Positions 53,875 to 62,821 are shown, counted from the stretch's first letter. The stretch is 64,000 nt of DNA from Weissella paramesenteroides ATCC 33313 (GCF_000160575.1 NZ_GG697137.1:1-64000), one strand, 5' to 3'. The notes: generated from the sequence alone by a model not told the origin. Numbers and translations: made by a program.

Positions 53875-54324
53875 TTAAGCTAATGTTTGCCTATACAACT
53901 TCATCTGTCTATCCATAAAATCTGTTATCATTTTTTGATATTGAAACCCTAGCTTCTCATAAAAATCTTTCAATTGTGTCATGACATAAATTTCTTGATA
54001 ACCAAGTATCCGCGCTTCATTAAGCACCAATTTAACAATATGACTAGCAATATTTTGACTACGATAGTCTGGTAGTACATACAATGTACTAAAATAAGGG
54101 GATTCAGGGATATTGGCAATATCCTGATCAACTAACGCACCAACACCCACAGCTTGATCTTCATCCAATGCAATAACTACTCTTTCGTTATTGCCCATTT
54201 GCTTGGCCATTTTCTTAGCAATAAATTTTGCTCCCGACCATTCAAAGTGATTGACTTGCTGTTGGTAATTGTCCCAAATATTAGGAGCAATATTTGATTG
54301 CTTTAGTACTTTATAGTTAACCAT
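53875..54324 (-). CDS. GNAT-family N-acetyltransferase
   Basis: A 149-residue GNAT. LYVLPDYRSQNIASHIVKLVL is the acetyl-CoA site (R-x-x-N-I-A in place of the usual glycine-rich form), and VMTQLKDFYEKLGFQYQKM the C-terminal strand-helix. First gene of a likely three-gene unit with prdX-like and another GNAT. GGGAGGAAAA precedes the ATG. Confidence 0.85.
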   Translation of the reverse strand: MVNYKVLKQSNIAPNIWDNYQQQVNHFEWSGAKFIAKKMAKQMGNNERVVIALDEDQAVGVGALVDQDIANIPESPYFSTLYVLPDYRSQNIASHIVKLVLNEARILGYQEIYVMTQLKDFYEKLGFQYQKMITDFMDRQMKLYRQTLA

Positions 54325-54359
54325 GATTTTCCTCCCTCTTTTATCTATTTGTACGATAT

Positions 54360-54396
54360 CAAAAAAGCGACCAATATGTAAACCATACTAGCCGCT
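54360..54396 (-). terminator. Rho-independent terminator after the MFS gene
   Basis: The stem agcgaccaatatg / catactagccgct contains wobbles and is followed by TTTTTT on the minus strand. Confidence 0.7.
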
Positions 54397-54405
54397 CAAT
54401 TATAA

Positions 54406-55791
54406 CTATTTTGCTGTCTTTGTCTTCATATAAATTACTAACCAAATCAAACTGATAGCAACAATGACTGTGCTAAACCAGATTAGATGACTGAATCCAG
54501 TTGCTGTCTGAGTTGCGATTGCTGCTTTGGTTGTTCCTGATGTTTGGATAAACAATGCCGCAACAGTTGTCCCAACAGCTCCGATGAATTGTTGCACCGT
54601 ATTAAAAATGGCATTAACATCCCCAGATTGTTGGGGTTTAACTTCAGCCACACCGGCAGTCATTGCCACACTAAACGTTAAGTTTCGTGCCAAAGTGAAT
54701 ACAACATACACAACGGTTAAGCCAATCGTCGCAATATTTGGTGCCATCACTGAGAAAATAATCATGACAACCAGGAATCCAAGTGATCCCCATGTCAATG
54801 GCTTATTAGCTCCTAAACGATCATACATTGACCCATAAACTGGTGCAACTGCTGAACCTAATAACGAACCAGGCATTAGAATAAAGCCTGCAACCATTGT
54901 TGTTGTCCCCAATGTTAATTGACTATACTGTGGTAAAGCAAAATTAACGGCCAAGTTAATGGCTTGGGATGTTGCATAAATTAATAATGCCATAACCAGA
55001 GCCTTGCTACGGAAAACACTGACATCAATTAATTGATTAGTTGATCGTTTTGCAGCTTGGATAAATCCAATCATCGCAACAATGGCTACTAATGCCAAAA
55101 TGATAATCGCGGCAGTGAGTCTACCAGACTCTAGTTGCCCTAAAGCTAATATCGCTGATACTAGAGAAATACCGATTAATATAAATTGACCATAGGCAAA
55201 TTTATTTTTTGATGTTGGCTTCTGATTATCTAAATTAAACCAGCCAATTAACAATGAAATAATTGTCACGGGTAGAATAATCATAAAAATAGCCCGCCAA
55301 CCCAATGTATAAGTGACAACTCCTCCATAAACTGGTCCTAAAGCTGGGGCCAAAGAAATAATCAATGTTCCAAAGCCCATATATTTACCAAGTTGTGACA
55401 TTGGGACACTGGTAAATATAACATTAAAGGCCAGTGGTAAGGCAAAACCTGTTCCAACTGCCATAATCAATCGACCGAATAGTAATAACCAAAAACTTGG
55501 TGCAATAATTGCAATAATATCGCCCACTACAAAGGCAATCCAACCAATCATGTAGGTTTGTCGTTTACTTAAAATGGCGTTAAAATGTGCTGATGTTAAC
55601 ATCAATAGCGCAACAACCAAAAGATATGCTGTTGTTAACCATTGGACAGTTCCCATTGACTGGTGAAATTGTTGAATTAATTCTGGAAAGGTCACGTTCA
55701 TTGACGTTTCCGTTAAAATACCTGAAAAGCCCAAGATTGCTGCTGCGACAATCGACCAAATAACTCTAGATGAAACTTTTTCTTCGTTCAT
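54406..55791 (-). CDS. MFS transporter, DHA2 (EmrB/QacA) drug-export family
   Basis: A 461-residue proton-driven exporter with about 14 TM helices. TM1-2 contain LTETSMNVTFPELIQQF and TVQWLTTAYLLVVALLML (DHA2 hallmark QW-TAY-L). Motif A-like and motif C GPVYGGVVTYTLGWRAIF follow. Probably exports lipophilic or toxic compounds; the substrate cannot be named. AGGAGGAG lies before the ATG. Monocistronic. Confidence 0.9.
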   Translation of the reverse strand: MNEEKVSSRVIWSIVAAAILGFSGILTETSMNVTFPELIQQFHQSMGTVQWLTTAYLLVVALLMLTSAHFNAILSKRQTYMIGWIAFVVGDIIAIIAPSFWLLLFGRLIMAVGTGFALPLAFNVIFTSVPMSQLGKYMGFGTLIISLAPALGPVYGGVVTYTLGWRAIFMIILPVTIISLLIGWFNLDNQKPTSKNKFAYGQFILIGISLVSAILALGQLESGRLTAAIIILALVAIVAMIGFIQAAKRSTNQLIDVSVFRSKALVMALLIYATSQAINLAVNFALPQYSQLTLGTTTMVAGFILMPGSLLGSAVAPVYGSMYDRLGANKPLTWGSLGFLVVMIIFSVMAPNIATIGLTVVYVVFTLARNLTFSVAMTAGVAEVKPQQSGDVNAIFNTVQQFIGAVGTTVAALFIQTSGTTKAAIATQTATGFSHLIWFSTVIVAISLIWLVIYMKTKTAK

Positions 55792-55830
55792 AACTCCTCC
55801 TACTTATCTAAAAGTGCCTGATTTCCATTT

Positions 55831-55862
55831 AAGCACATTTTTAGGGAGCGTGTAAGTATCAT
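55831..55862. repeat. Structured intergenic repeat, junction fragment G
   Basis: aagcacatttttagggagcgtgtaag resembles the tail-to-next-head junction seen in copy A (agcacatttaggcagagtgtgaa). Short and degenerate, so tentative. Confidence 0.4.
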
Positions 55863-55871
55863 TTATGTTAC

Positions 55872-55912
55872 AAAAAGAAGTTGGAACAAATTCCCTTGTT
55901 CCAACTTCTTTT
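55872..55912. terminator. Terminator after the LysM gene
   Basis: The stem aaaagaagttggaac / gttccaacttctttt belongs to the recurring gttggga-type terminator group. It serves the minus-strand LysM gene. Confidence 0.85.
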
Positions 55913-55932
55913 GGCTAAAAATGTAACGCAAT

Positions 55933-56331
55933 TTATGAAGAGCTTTTTACCTTCAGCGTCTGTCCAGCTTCTAGATTATCCAAATCAATTGATGGGTTTA
56001 AATTCTGTAATTGCGTAACCGTTAGCCCGTATTTTGTGGCAATTGCGTAACCAGTTTCCCCTTGCTGTACCGTAACCTTCTTCTTAAAAGAGGTTGTTGC
56101 TTTACTACTTGTAGAGCTATCTACAGCACTATCTGATGATGAGGCAGCTTCAGTTGTTGCACTTGATTTACTACTGCTGCTAGAACTAGTTGAAGCAGAT
56201 GTTTGTTGCGTATCTTTATTAGTTAATGCGCCATAAGCAACTGGTACAGTAAAACCAATAGCAAACAACACTACATAACCGATAAAGATAAATGCCCAAA
56301 ATTTCAATCGTGAAGGACGTCTTGATTTCAT
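55933..56331 (-). CDS. Membrane-anchored LysM-domain protein
   Basis: A 132-residue protein with a basic N-terminus, one TM/signal anchor (about 11-33, FWAFIFIGYVVLFAIGFTV), a Ser/Thr/Ala-rich linker (about 40-82), and one C-terminal LysM (VTVQQGETGYAIATKYGL, LQNLNPSIDLDNLEAGQTLKV). It should sit on the outer membrane face and bind peptidoglycan GlcNAc. No catalytic domain is present, so it is a tether or adaptor. Confidence 0.9.
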   Translation of the reverse strand: MKSRRPSRLKFWAFIFIGYVVLFAIGFTVPVAYGALTNKDTQQTSASTSSSSSSKSSATTEAASSSDSAVDSSTSSKATTSFKKKVTVQQGETGYAIATKYGLTVTQLQNLNPSIDLDNLEAGQTLKVKSSS

Positions 56332-56504
56332 ATTTTCTCACCTTTGTTAATTATTGTGAATAGCGTAACATGTCTATGGATAATTTGCACTTATTTTACA
56401 ATTTTTGATTTATATAATAGTTAAAAATAATTAATTGTACGAACTAGCCATTTATTTGCTAAAATAAAATGATTATTGTCAATTTTATCAGGAGAATTGA
56501 AGTC

Positions 56505-57404
56505 GTGAAACAATTTTTTAAAAATCTTATAAATAACAAACTGGTAGCGACAATTATTGACGTGACCTCTCGGGTTGATATTATTACAGCTAGTTCATCG
56601 ATTGCCTACTTCGGACTATTATCAATATTCCCTGCCATCGTCATCTTGGGAACTTTACTACCTTATTTAGGATTAAAAATTGATACCGCATTAAAATATG
56701 CCCAAACTGCTGTTCCCGAATCTGTCTTTACTTTTATTGAACCAATTATTCGATCAATTCTAAGTCAAAATGGCGTTGGCGTTCTATCAGCTTCTATTAT
56801 TATCACACTTTGGTCACTATCTCGTGTGGTCTCTTCAATTCGTATTGCTCAAAATGGTATTTATAATGTACAAGCAAACAGTGTCGCTATTTTTGATCGT
56901 TTCATTTCAATGTTTTGGCTAATTATTATTCTGGCCATTATTGGTGTCTTATTAATTATTGCATCAGTTGGCTCAAACATTTTAGAAGCCTTACCAATTA
57001 GCAGCAACATTGTTTATCAAATTGAATCAGCGAAGCGTTTAGTTGTTATTTTAGGATTATTTATTGGCGCGTTTTTATTCAATACCCTTTTACCAATCAA
57101 AAAACCTCGAATTATTTGGATTTTAATCGGAACAATCATTCAAATCACGCTTGTTATTTGGCTTGCCAAAGCATTTGGATGGTATGTTAACATTGCTGCA
57201 CAAGCCTTTACTTTTTACCAAGCTTTAAGTTCAGCAATTATTTTGTTACTATGGATCAATTTTATCGCCCTAGCATCATTGATTGGGACAATAATTACAG
57301 CCATTTTAGAGGAACTATTTCCACCACGGTCAAGTGACAGAGCCAGTAATTGGTACATTTTAAAATTATTTTTCCGTAATTCAGGAAAAAACGTAAAAAA
57401 ATAG
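56505..57404 (+). CDS. YihY/BrkB-family membrane protein
   Basis: A 299-residue integral membrane protein with about six TM helices. Family segments are ITASSSIAYFGLLSIFPAIVILG (near residue 30), SIIITLWSLSRVVSSI and FYQALSSAIILLLWINFIALASLIG. Function unsettled; old annotation as ribonuclease BN is wrong for this family. The start is taken as GTG 56505, 10 nt after AGGAG, because the in-frame ATG at 56469 has no ribosome site and contains the SD downstream of it. Confidence 0.85.
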   Translation: MKQFFKNLINNKLVATIIDVTSRVDIITASSSIAYFGLLSIFPAIVILGTLLPYLGLKIDTALKYAQTAVPESVFTFIEPIIRSILSQNGVGVLSASIIITLWSLSRVVSSIRIAQNGIYNVQANSVAIFDRFISMFWLIIILAIIGVLLIIASVGSNILEALPISSNIVYQIESAKRLVVILGLFIGAFLFNTLLPIKKPRIIWILIGTIIQITLVIWLAKAFGWYVNIAAQAFTFYQALSSAIILLLWINFIALASLIGTIITAILEELFPPRSSDRASNWYILKLFFRNSGKNVKK

Positions 57405-57655
57405 TTGTATTGTCGGACGAAGTGCGTTATATTAATAACAGTTAATAGGAATCGCATTCCCTTTGACTATATGTACAACAGACTCATAACACTAAGTCAA
57501 TTGGCTTAGCCGTAGGACTAACTGACCTACAACCTACTCCTTAAAATATATCCATAGACATTTCTTACTCTTGTGTTTATGGTCAATGCTATTGTATACC
57601 CTTTGGGTAATGGCATTAGAAAAGCACCAGTAATCCCACGTTGCTGGTGCTTTTC
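57405..57655 (+). ncRNA. Candidate small RNA with own promoter and terminator
   Basis: Directly after the yihY stop lie -35 TTGTAT (57405-57410) and -10 TATATT (57428-57433) with a 17-bp spacer, giving a start near 57440. The transcript of about 215 nt has no ORF of note and folds into several local hairpins: ctaagtc...ggcttag, gtagg...cctac, ccatagaca...tgtttatgg and accc-ttt-gggt. It ends in the stem agcaccag / ctggtgct (57620-57655). The size would fit 6S RNA, but I could not build the long 6S rod, so no class is assigned. The terminator may alternatively belong only to tag. Confidence 0.45.
57620..57655. terminator. Bidirectional terminator after tag and the candidate RNA
   Basis: The stem aaaagcaccag / ctggtgctttt lies 8 bp from the tag stop codon. 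Four-T tracts occur on both strands. Confidence 0.75.
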
Positions 57656-57662
57656 ATTTGTA

Positions 57663-58226
57663 TTATTTTTTGTGATATGGACATGTCATCTCGTGATCAT
57701 TAATTAACCCAGCTGCCTGTAGAAAAGAATAGATAGTAACTGGACCCACAAATTTAAGTCCTATTTTTTTCATTGCCTTAGACACAGATGTTGCTAAATC
57801 ATCTTTTGCTGGTACATCTTGATAGTTGATAACGTGGTGATCAATGGTCTGATTATCGACAAATGACCATAACCATTGATCGAAAGTCTGCCCGCTCTGT
57901 TGCAGTGCTAGAATCGCTTGCGCATTATTAATAGTTGCTTGGAGCTTTAATCGATTGCGAATAATGGTTACATCTTGCATTAATTGTTCAATATTTGCTT
58001 CCGTATACTGTGCGACTTGTTCTAAATCATAATTTGCAAACGCCTGCCTAAAAGCCTGTCGTTTATGTAAAACGGTTCGCCAACTCAAACCTGCTTGATA
58101 AGTTTCTAAGCTTAATAATTCAAATAACTTCTGGTCTCGATGCTCTGGATGCCCCCATTCAGTATCATGATACTGAACCATCAACGCATCTTTTTCATCA
58201 ACCCATTGGCAACGTTTTGATGTCAT
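57663..58226 (-). CDS. tag: DNA-3-methyladenine glycosylase I
   Basis: Removes 3-methyladenine from alkylated DNA. The 187-residue HhH-fold enzyme has KRCQWVDEKDALMVQYHDTEWG at the start, ELLSLETYQAGLSWRTVLHKR, and KKIGLKFVGPVTIYSFLQAAGLINDH. Zinc ligands typical of Tag are visible: Cys near residue 6, His in QYHDTEWG, and the C-terminal HEMTCPYH. GGGAG is 8 nt before ATG 58226 (a GTG one codon earlier is possible). Confidence 0.93.
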   Translation of the reverse strand: MTSKRCQWVDEKDALMVQYHDTEWGHPEHRDQKLFELLSLETYQAGLSWRTVLHKRQAFRQAFANYDLEQVAQYTEANIEQLMQDVTIIRNRLKLQATINNAQAILALQQSGQTFDQWLWSFVDNQTIDHHVINYQDVPAKDDLATSVSKAMKKIGLKFVGPVTIYSFLQAAGLINDHEMTCPYHKK

Positions 58227-58246
58227 CACAAAATCTCCCTACAGTA

Positions 58247-59188
58247 CTATTTAATCGTTATATTACCATCCGAAACATCAACATTAAATTGATTATCAAA
58301 TGATTGACTGCTATTCAGATAACTATTACCATAATTGGTCCCATACACTTTGACTCGTCCATCCGATGCCTGCATCTGTAGACCAACGTTAGTTAATTCT
58401 GAAGCTTTTAATGAACCATCCATAATCGTCATAATATTATGACCTGTAAGTTGACTGTTAACTAGCTTAACACTTCCCTTATTTACCTGAATGGCGCTGG
58501 CATCAATCGTCGTTTTTTGTAAAATCGTTTTACTACTATCTGCCGATAACATCAGACGACCAAGTTGTGAATTATTTGTATTGATATTACTATCACTGCT
58601 GTTTACTGTCGTCTGATTAGCTTGTAAATTATTCAATGACATCTTTGAATCGTGAGCTGCAACTGACAAATTTTGTAATTGTGTGTTGTTTATTTGGATA
58701 TCAGCAGCTGTTGCAGTTAGTGTCACACGATTTGCACGTAGGTTTGCAATATTCATGGCACCATACATAGATGATTGTCGATATTCCGTTAATTTTTTAT
58801 TCTTTGGCACACTAATAATCAATTTTTCTGGCTCATGTTTCCCAAAGCCCACTTCATAACCCTTTTCTTGATTAGGCACATAGCGAATTTTTAGTTGCTT
58901 ACCATTTCGTTTAACATGTAAAAAATTAGGGTTAGTGATGCGTCCTTTAATTTCAATACTTTGTTGCGTTCCTGTTTGAAAAGTAACCGGCACATTCGCT
59001 GTTTCCACATCAATCTTAGTCACTGATTTTACGTAATGATGTACAGATTTAATTTGTGAAACCTCAAAATGGCCATTATGCCAGCCCAAATTATTTTGAC
59101 CACCATGTGCTAGACCAACAATCATAATGATGACACCAAAAGAAATCACAATGAATCCAGTTAAAACAAATCGAAAACCTTTATGCAT
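58247..59188 (-). CDS. DUF4097 (putative adhesin-like) membrane protein
   Basis: A 313-residue protein with one N-terminal TM (about 6-27, FVLTGFIVISFGVIIMIVG) and an extracytoplasmic beta-helical DUF4097 domain with repeating strands (NIANLRANRVTLTATAADIQINN, LSVAAHDSKMSLNNLQA, and so on). 'Adhesin' is a fold label, not shown. It overlaps the HAAS-domain gene by 8 nt and belongs to the PadR-HAAS-DUF4097 envelope module. Confidence 0.88.
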   Translation of the reverse strand: MHKGFRFVLTGFIVISFGVIIMIVGLAHGGQNNLGWHNGHFEVSQIKSVHHYVKSVTKIDVETANVPVTFQTGTQQSIEIKGRITNPNFLHVKRNGKQLKIRYVPNQEKGYEVGFGKHEPEKLIISVPKNKKLTEYRQSSMYGAMNIANLRANRVTLTATAADIQINNTQLQNLSVAAHDSKMSLNNLQANQTTVNSSDSNINTNNSQLGRLMLSADSSKTILQKTTIDASAIQVNKGSVKLVNSQLTGHNIMTIMDGSLKASELTNVGLQMQASDGRVKVYGTNYGNSYLNSSQSFDNQFNVDVSDGNITIK

Positions 59189-59816
59189 GATGTGTTACCT
59201 CTTTACCCTTATGTGAGAATCGACGCCCAACATATTTAACAAAACGCATCAATGCTCTAAAGACTGTGCGAATAATGGTCACTCCAACAGGCCAGGCAAC
59301 AAACTGTAGCCCGACAATAATTAATCCGATACCACCTTGATATAAACCGGTGGCCCAATTGCTTGACAGAATTGCCAAGCCGCCAAAGATTTGAAATAAG
59401 CCTGTCAGTAGATAATAAATTAGCGCCACAATCACAATTGCGGCAATACCAATTGTCGCAAACAAACAAATTAAAATTAACAGCATGGCCGGCACCCAAA
59501 CAATTGATGTCAGTAATCCCTCCAAAACAATGCTAATTAAGTTAAATTCTTGTTTGATCCAGTTTTGGCGATCTTGACGAGTACTTTCATGTTCATATGT
59601 ATTATGTATATCGTCCTCTTCAAGGCGCAATGAATAGTCGACCAAAATACGACGTGCCAGCTGTTTTGGTGTTCCTAACTCTGAAATTAAACGCTCGCCA
59701 GATAACTGCGCATCTGCAGCATATTCCTGATAAAAACGAATAACATCTTCCTGTTCGTCCACTGTCAATTGGCTTAAATAGACTTTAACCTGCGTAAAAT
59801 AAATACTATTTTCCAT
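59181..59816 (-). CDS. DUF1700 (HAAS-domain) membrane protein
   Basis: A 211-residue protein. The cytoplasmic HAAS helical domain spans about 1-65 (VYLSQLTVDEQEDVIRFYQEYAADAQ, LISELGTPKQLARRIL), followed by three or four TM helices and a basic C-terminus. HAAS domains accompany PadR regulators and help sense or transmit envelope stress. ATG 59816 is preceded by GAGGG inside the padR end, so the genes are translationally coupled (11-nt overlap). Confidence 0.88.
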   Translation of the reverse strand: MENSIYFTQVKVYLSQLTVDEQEDVIRFYQEYAADAQLSGERLISELGTPKQLARRILVDYSLRLEEDDIHNTYEHESTRQDRQNWIKQEFNLISIVLEGLLTSIVWVPAMLLILICLFATIGIAAIVIVALIYYLLTGLFQIFGGLAILSSNWATGLYQGGIGLIIVGLQFVAWPVGVTIIRTVFRALMRFVKYVGRRFSHKGKEVTHHA

Positions 59817-60129
59817 TAGCATCTCCCTCTAACATCAAATCATTAATTTTACGACTAAAGTCACGCCACTCATCTTGAATACGTGTCATTTCTTTATAAC
59901 CCAAGTCGGAGATACTGTAATATCGACGATTACGACCTTCAAAAGGTTCATCATATGTTGTTACCCAATCACGTTTTTTTAAACGACGCAAAACAGGATA
60001 CATTGTTGACTCTGACACTGCAAAGCGCTCCTGAACTTGTTTTGTCAGTGAGTAACCATATAAATCTTCTTTAGAAAGTAGCGCCAATACCAACCCATCC
60101 ATTAGGTCACTTGATAATTGCATTGTCAT
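59806..60129 (-). CDS. PadR-family transcriptional regulator
   Basis: A 107-residue subfamily-2 PadR protein: winged helix LVLALLSKEDLYGYSLTKQVQERFAVS, ESTMYPVLRRLKKRDWVTTYDEPFEGRNRRYY. First gene of the operon with HAAS and DUF4097 genes, and divergent from pspC. It probably represses its own operon and perhaps pspC. A weak dyad (ctata...tatag) lies in the shared AT-rich promoter region (about 60147-60181). Confidence 0.9.
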   Translation of the reverse strand: MTMQLSSDLMDGLVLALLSKEDLYGYSLTKQVQERFAVSESTMYPVLRRLKKRDWVTTYDEPFEGRNRRYYSISDLGYKEMTRIQDEWRDFSRKINDLMLEGDANGK

Positions 60130-60247
60130 AATTCAACTTCCTTTACAATACTATAAGTCATATAATATAATACAAGTATAGGGAATCGAAACTTGTCTGT
60201 AAAGTGTTTTAATTCCCACGATATTCTATGAGAAAGTGAGAAATATT

Positions 60248-60526
60248 ATGGCTAAAGATAAGAAATTAACAAAATCAAATGACCGTGTACTAAGTGGTGT
60301 GCTTGGAGGCGTGTCAGAATACTTTGACTTGGATGCTTCACTAGTCCGTTTAATTTTCGCCGCAGCAACAATTTTTACTGGATTCTTCCCATTTGTGTTC
60401 ATTTACATTGTTGCCGTCGTAATCATGCCCGATTCACCAAATACCCACCAGTATAAGTATCGATTTGATGAAGATGCTGAAGAAAAGCGCCGTGACGTTA
60501 CTCCTGACGAAGATGACCAAATCTAA
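60248..60526 (+). CDS. PspC-domain membrane protein
   Basis: A 92-residue protein with the PspC core NDRVLSGVLGGVSEYFDLDASLVRLIF (about 13-40), a TM helix (about 38-63), and a charged tail rich in Asp/Glu/Arg. PspC proteins sense or stabilise membranes under stress. The start is ATG 60248 after GAAAGTGAG. Divergent from the PadR module, suggesting a shared envelope-stress role. A terminator follows. Confidence 0.9.
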   Translation: MAKDKKLTKSNDRVLSGVLGGVSEYFDLDASLVRLIFAAATIFTGFFPFVFIYIVAVVIMPDSPNTHQYKYRFDEDAEEKRRDVTPDEDDQI

Positions 60527-60563
60527 AGCAAACTTACTTCAGTTAAATTAAATAATAGCGTTT

Positions 60564-60600
60564 TAAAGGGATGGGACAATGAGCGTTCCATCCCCTTTAT
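60564..60600 (+). terminator. Rho-independent terminator after pspC
   Basis: The stem aaagggatgggac / gttccatcccctttat has loop aatgagc. Confidence 0.85.
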
Positions 60601-60642
60601 GCTTAAAATGTGTTAATAATTCTTACATCAAGGAGCAAACTT

Positions 60643-61320
60643 ATGTTTGGTACTTTTTTTAATGTGACCATGATTATCCTGGGGAGCCTAATCGGTAGTT
60701 TAACCAAAAAATATATTAAACCTACCTATCATACTGTGTTAATGCAATCCATTGGCCTAGCTGCTATTGTGATTGGTATTCACGCAGTCATTAACCCATT
60801 AGATCAAAGTACATTACCCGTACTTTTTATCATCAGTTTGGCGATTGGTGGTATTATCGGGACAGCCATTAATATTCAGGATCGATTTGACCAAGCAATT
60901 CAAAAATTTACAAACAGCGATCTATCCACTGGACTAGCAACCGCCATTTTACTTTATTGTTTTGGGTCACTCTCTATTTTAGGTCCAATCAAAGCTGCCT
61001 TGCAGCATGACTATACTTTCCTGTTGACCAATGGTGGCTTAGACTTTATTACTTCAATTGTCTTAAGTGCAACTTTTGGTCTTGGTATCATGTGGGCTGC
61101 TGTCGTTTTATTTTGCTGGCAAGGTGGACTGTATCTCTTAGCGCTACTCTTCCAAACAGCATTGAGCACCACCCTATTAAATGAGCTCACAATTATCGGT
61201 GGTATATTGATTTTAGCTTCCGGGTTAAGCGTACTAGAAATCAAAAAGATCAATACACTGAATCTACTACCTGCGTTGTTGGTTCCACCAGTGGTGTTAG
61301 CCATCATGCACTTTATTTGA
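60643..61320 (+). CDS. DUF554 membrane protein (YdfK-like)
   Basis: A 225-residue protein with about seven TM helices. The DUF554 opening is FGTFFNVTMIILGSLIGSL, followed by LSIGGIIGTAINIQDRFD-like (LAIGGIIGTAINIQDRF) and ATAILLYCFGSLSILGPI. Possible transporter of unknown substrate. Start ATG 60643 after AAGGAG; an upstream in-frame start within the leader is rejected. Confidence 0.88.
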   Translation: MFGTFFNVTMIILGSLIGSLTKKYIKPTYHTVLMQSIGLAAIVIGIHAVINPLDQSTLPVLFIISLAIGGIIGTAINIQDRFDQAIQKFTNSDLSTGLATAILLYCFGSLSILGPIKAALQHDYTFLLTNGGLDFITSIVLSATFGLGIMWAAVVLFCWQGGLYLLALLFQTALSTTLLNELTIIGGILILASGLSVLEIKKINTLNLLPALLVPPVVLAIMHFI

Positions 61321-61344
61321 TTATAAGTTGAATAATTTTAACGA

Positions 61345-61384
61345 AAAAGCTAAGCCAAAATTTTTTCTGGCTTAGCTTCTTTTA
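61345..61384. terminator. Bidirectional terminator between DUF554 and ThrE genes
   Basis: The stem aaaaagctaagcca / tggcttagcttctttt lies between convergent genes. Confidence 0.85.
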
Positions 61385-61409
61385 GTAATTATTTATAAAC
61401 TAATAGGTT

Positions 61410-61865
61410 CTACCCCTGACCATTACTGCGACGACGTACAATACCCCGGCGAATACGTCTAAAAATTGCCTCCGCAATTGCAAAGCCAATATCAATTGCC
61501 ATCGCAATGACCAGTGTTTTGATTAAATTTCGTCCAGCGTTAAGATAATGACCTAACGTAAATTCTTTTAAGCTCGTATAAATAATAATGCCTGGCACAA
61601 GTGAAACCAATCCTGGAACATACATCATATTAACAGGTGCTTTGATCAGAATGGCAGACACATTACCCAGTAAACCAATGGTTAGCGCCGCCAAAAAATT
61701 TTGTAGAATGAGATTGCCTGTTACTTGAACGGTCAGTAAATAAACTGTCCAGCCACATGCACCAGTTACACCAGCTAGAAATAAGACACGTCGGGGCACA
61801 TTAGTAATAATGCCGAAACCGACTGTTGATAAAAAACTGAAAATAAATCCTAAGACAAGTTCCAC
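61410..61865 (-). CDS. Threonine/serine exporter, C-terminal-type subunit (DUF3815)
   Basis: A 151-residue protein with four or five TM helices, corresponding to the C-terminal half of ThrE (YjjB-like). The GTG start directly follows the TAA of the upstream gene, with GGAGG in that gene's last codons, so the two are tightly coupled. In Corynebacterium one fused ThrE exports threonine and serine; the split form in E. coli (YjjPB) is linked to succinate export. Substrate here open. Confidence 0.87.
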   Translation of the reverse strand: MELVLGFIFSFLSTVGFGIITNVPRRVLFLAGVTGACGWTVYLLTVQVTGNLILQNFLAALTIGLLGNVSAILIKAPVNMMYVPGLVSLVPGIIIYTSLKEFTLGHYLNAGRNLIKTLVIAMAIDIGFAIAEAIFRRIRRGIVRRRSNGQG

Positions 61866-62633
61866 TTATAGGCCTCCCGTCATTATATGGGCAATAAAGC
61901 TACCGACAATGGCACCAATTCCGATTGAGCCAGCAATCATAATTGCATCCACACCACGAACAAGACCAGATAAAATGTCACGATCAATAATTTCTCGTAA
62001 TGAATTTGTTAATGGTACACCAGGCACTAACGGCATCAGCGAACTAATCATAATATTAGCAGCACTATCTGCAATACCAAAATATTGTAATAGAGTTGCT
62101 AATAAACTAATAACTAAACCACCAACAATGGCACTTAGATAAGGTGCTGTTGAGTGTGCATTCCCCCACTGTGAAGCAAGATATCCTAAAATACCAACGA
62201 AGAATGCCAATGCAAGATCCGTCCAAGAAGCTTTGAATAACAGCATTGGTGCAACTGATACAAAACCGGCGCCAATAATTTTCTGAGTCCATGTAAAATC
62301 AATCACCTTATGGTCAATAATATGCACCTTACGTTCTAACTCGTTAAAGTCAATTTCATGAGCAGAAAATTGTCGGGACAGCGTATTTATTTCATCCACC
62401 TTTTGCAGATTAAAACTTGAGACATTCGGCTTAACAAGATGGGTTGTTGAGCCACTTTCTGTACTGATAAATATTGCTGTCATTGTGGCATGACAGTTAA
62501 GATTGATGCCTGCTGCTTGACCAATATACGCAATTGTTGACTCTACTCGCGTTGTCTCTGCACCACTTTCAAGCAATATTTTTGCAACCAAACCACAAAC
62601 ATCAATGATATTATTCACACGCTTCTCAATCAT
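61866..62633 (-). CDS. Threonine/serine exporter, N-terminal-type subunit (DUF1212)
   Basis: A 255-residue protein. The N-terminal soluble part (ICGLVAKILLESGAETTRVEST-like, residues 10-35; LNCHATMTAIFISTES) is the ThrE/YjjP signature, and the C-terminal part has about five TM helices (GGLVISLLATLLQYFGIADS). GGGG precedes the ATG. Works with the coupled DUF3815 subunit as one exporter. Confidence 0.88.
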   Translation of the reverse strand: MIEKRVNNIIDVCGLVAKILLESGAETTRVESTIAYIGQAAGINLNCHATMTAIFISTESGSTTHLVKPNVSSFNLQKVDEINTLSRQFSAHEIDFNELERKVHIIDHKVIDFTWTQKIIGAGFVSVAPMLLFKASWTDLALAFFVGILGYLASQWGNAHSTAPYLSAIVGGLVISLLATLLQYFGIADSAANIMISSLMPLVPGVPLTNSLREIIDRDILSGLVRGVDAIMIAGSIGIGAIVGSFIAHIMTGGL

Positions 62634-62727
62634 ATTTGTTTCCCCACAAACCCATTTAGTAAATAAATAATATCACATAGAAATCGTATTTTATACCTAG
62701 TTTTATTTTCTGAATAACTACGCAAAC

Positions 62728-62763
62728 AAAAAGGGTTAGAACAGTATAAACTATTCCAACCCA
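62728..62763 (-). terminator. Rho-independent terminator after the small immunity-like gene
   Basis: The stem gggttagaacagt / actattccaaccc is followed by TTTTT on the minus strand. Confidence 0.8.
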
Positions 62764-62821
62764 CTAAAAATTAATTTTATAATATGAAATCAGTAGCAGG
62801 ATTGCTTTGCAACAAAAACTG

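Noticed and set aside
57405-57655. RNase P RNA, tmRNA or SRP RNA
   Set aside because: None of their conserved cores (for example the tmRNA tRNA-like ends or the SRP GGAA tetraloop domain) are visible and the length does not fit RNase P or tmRNA.
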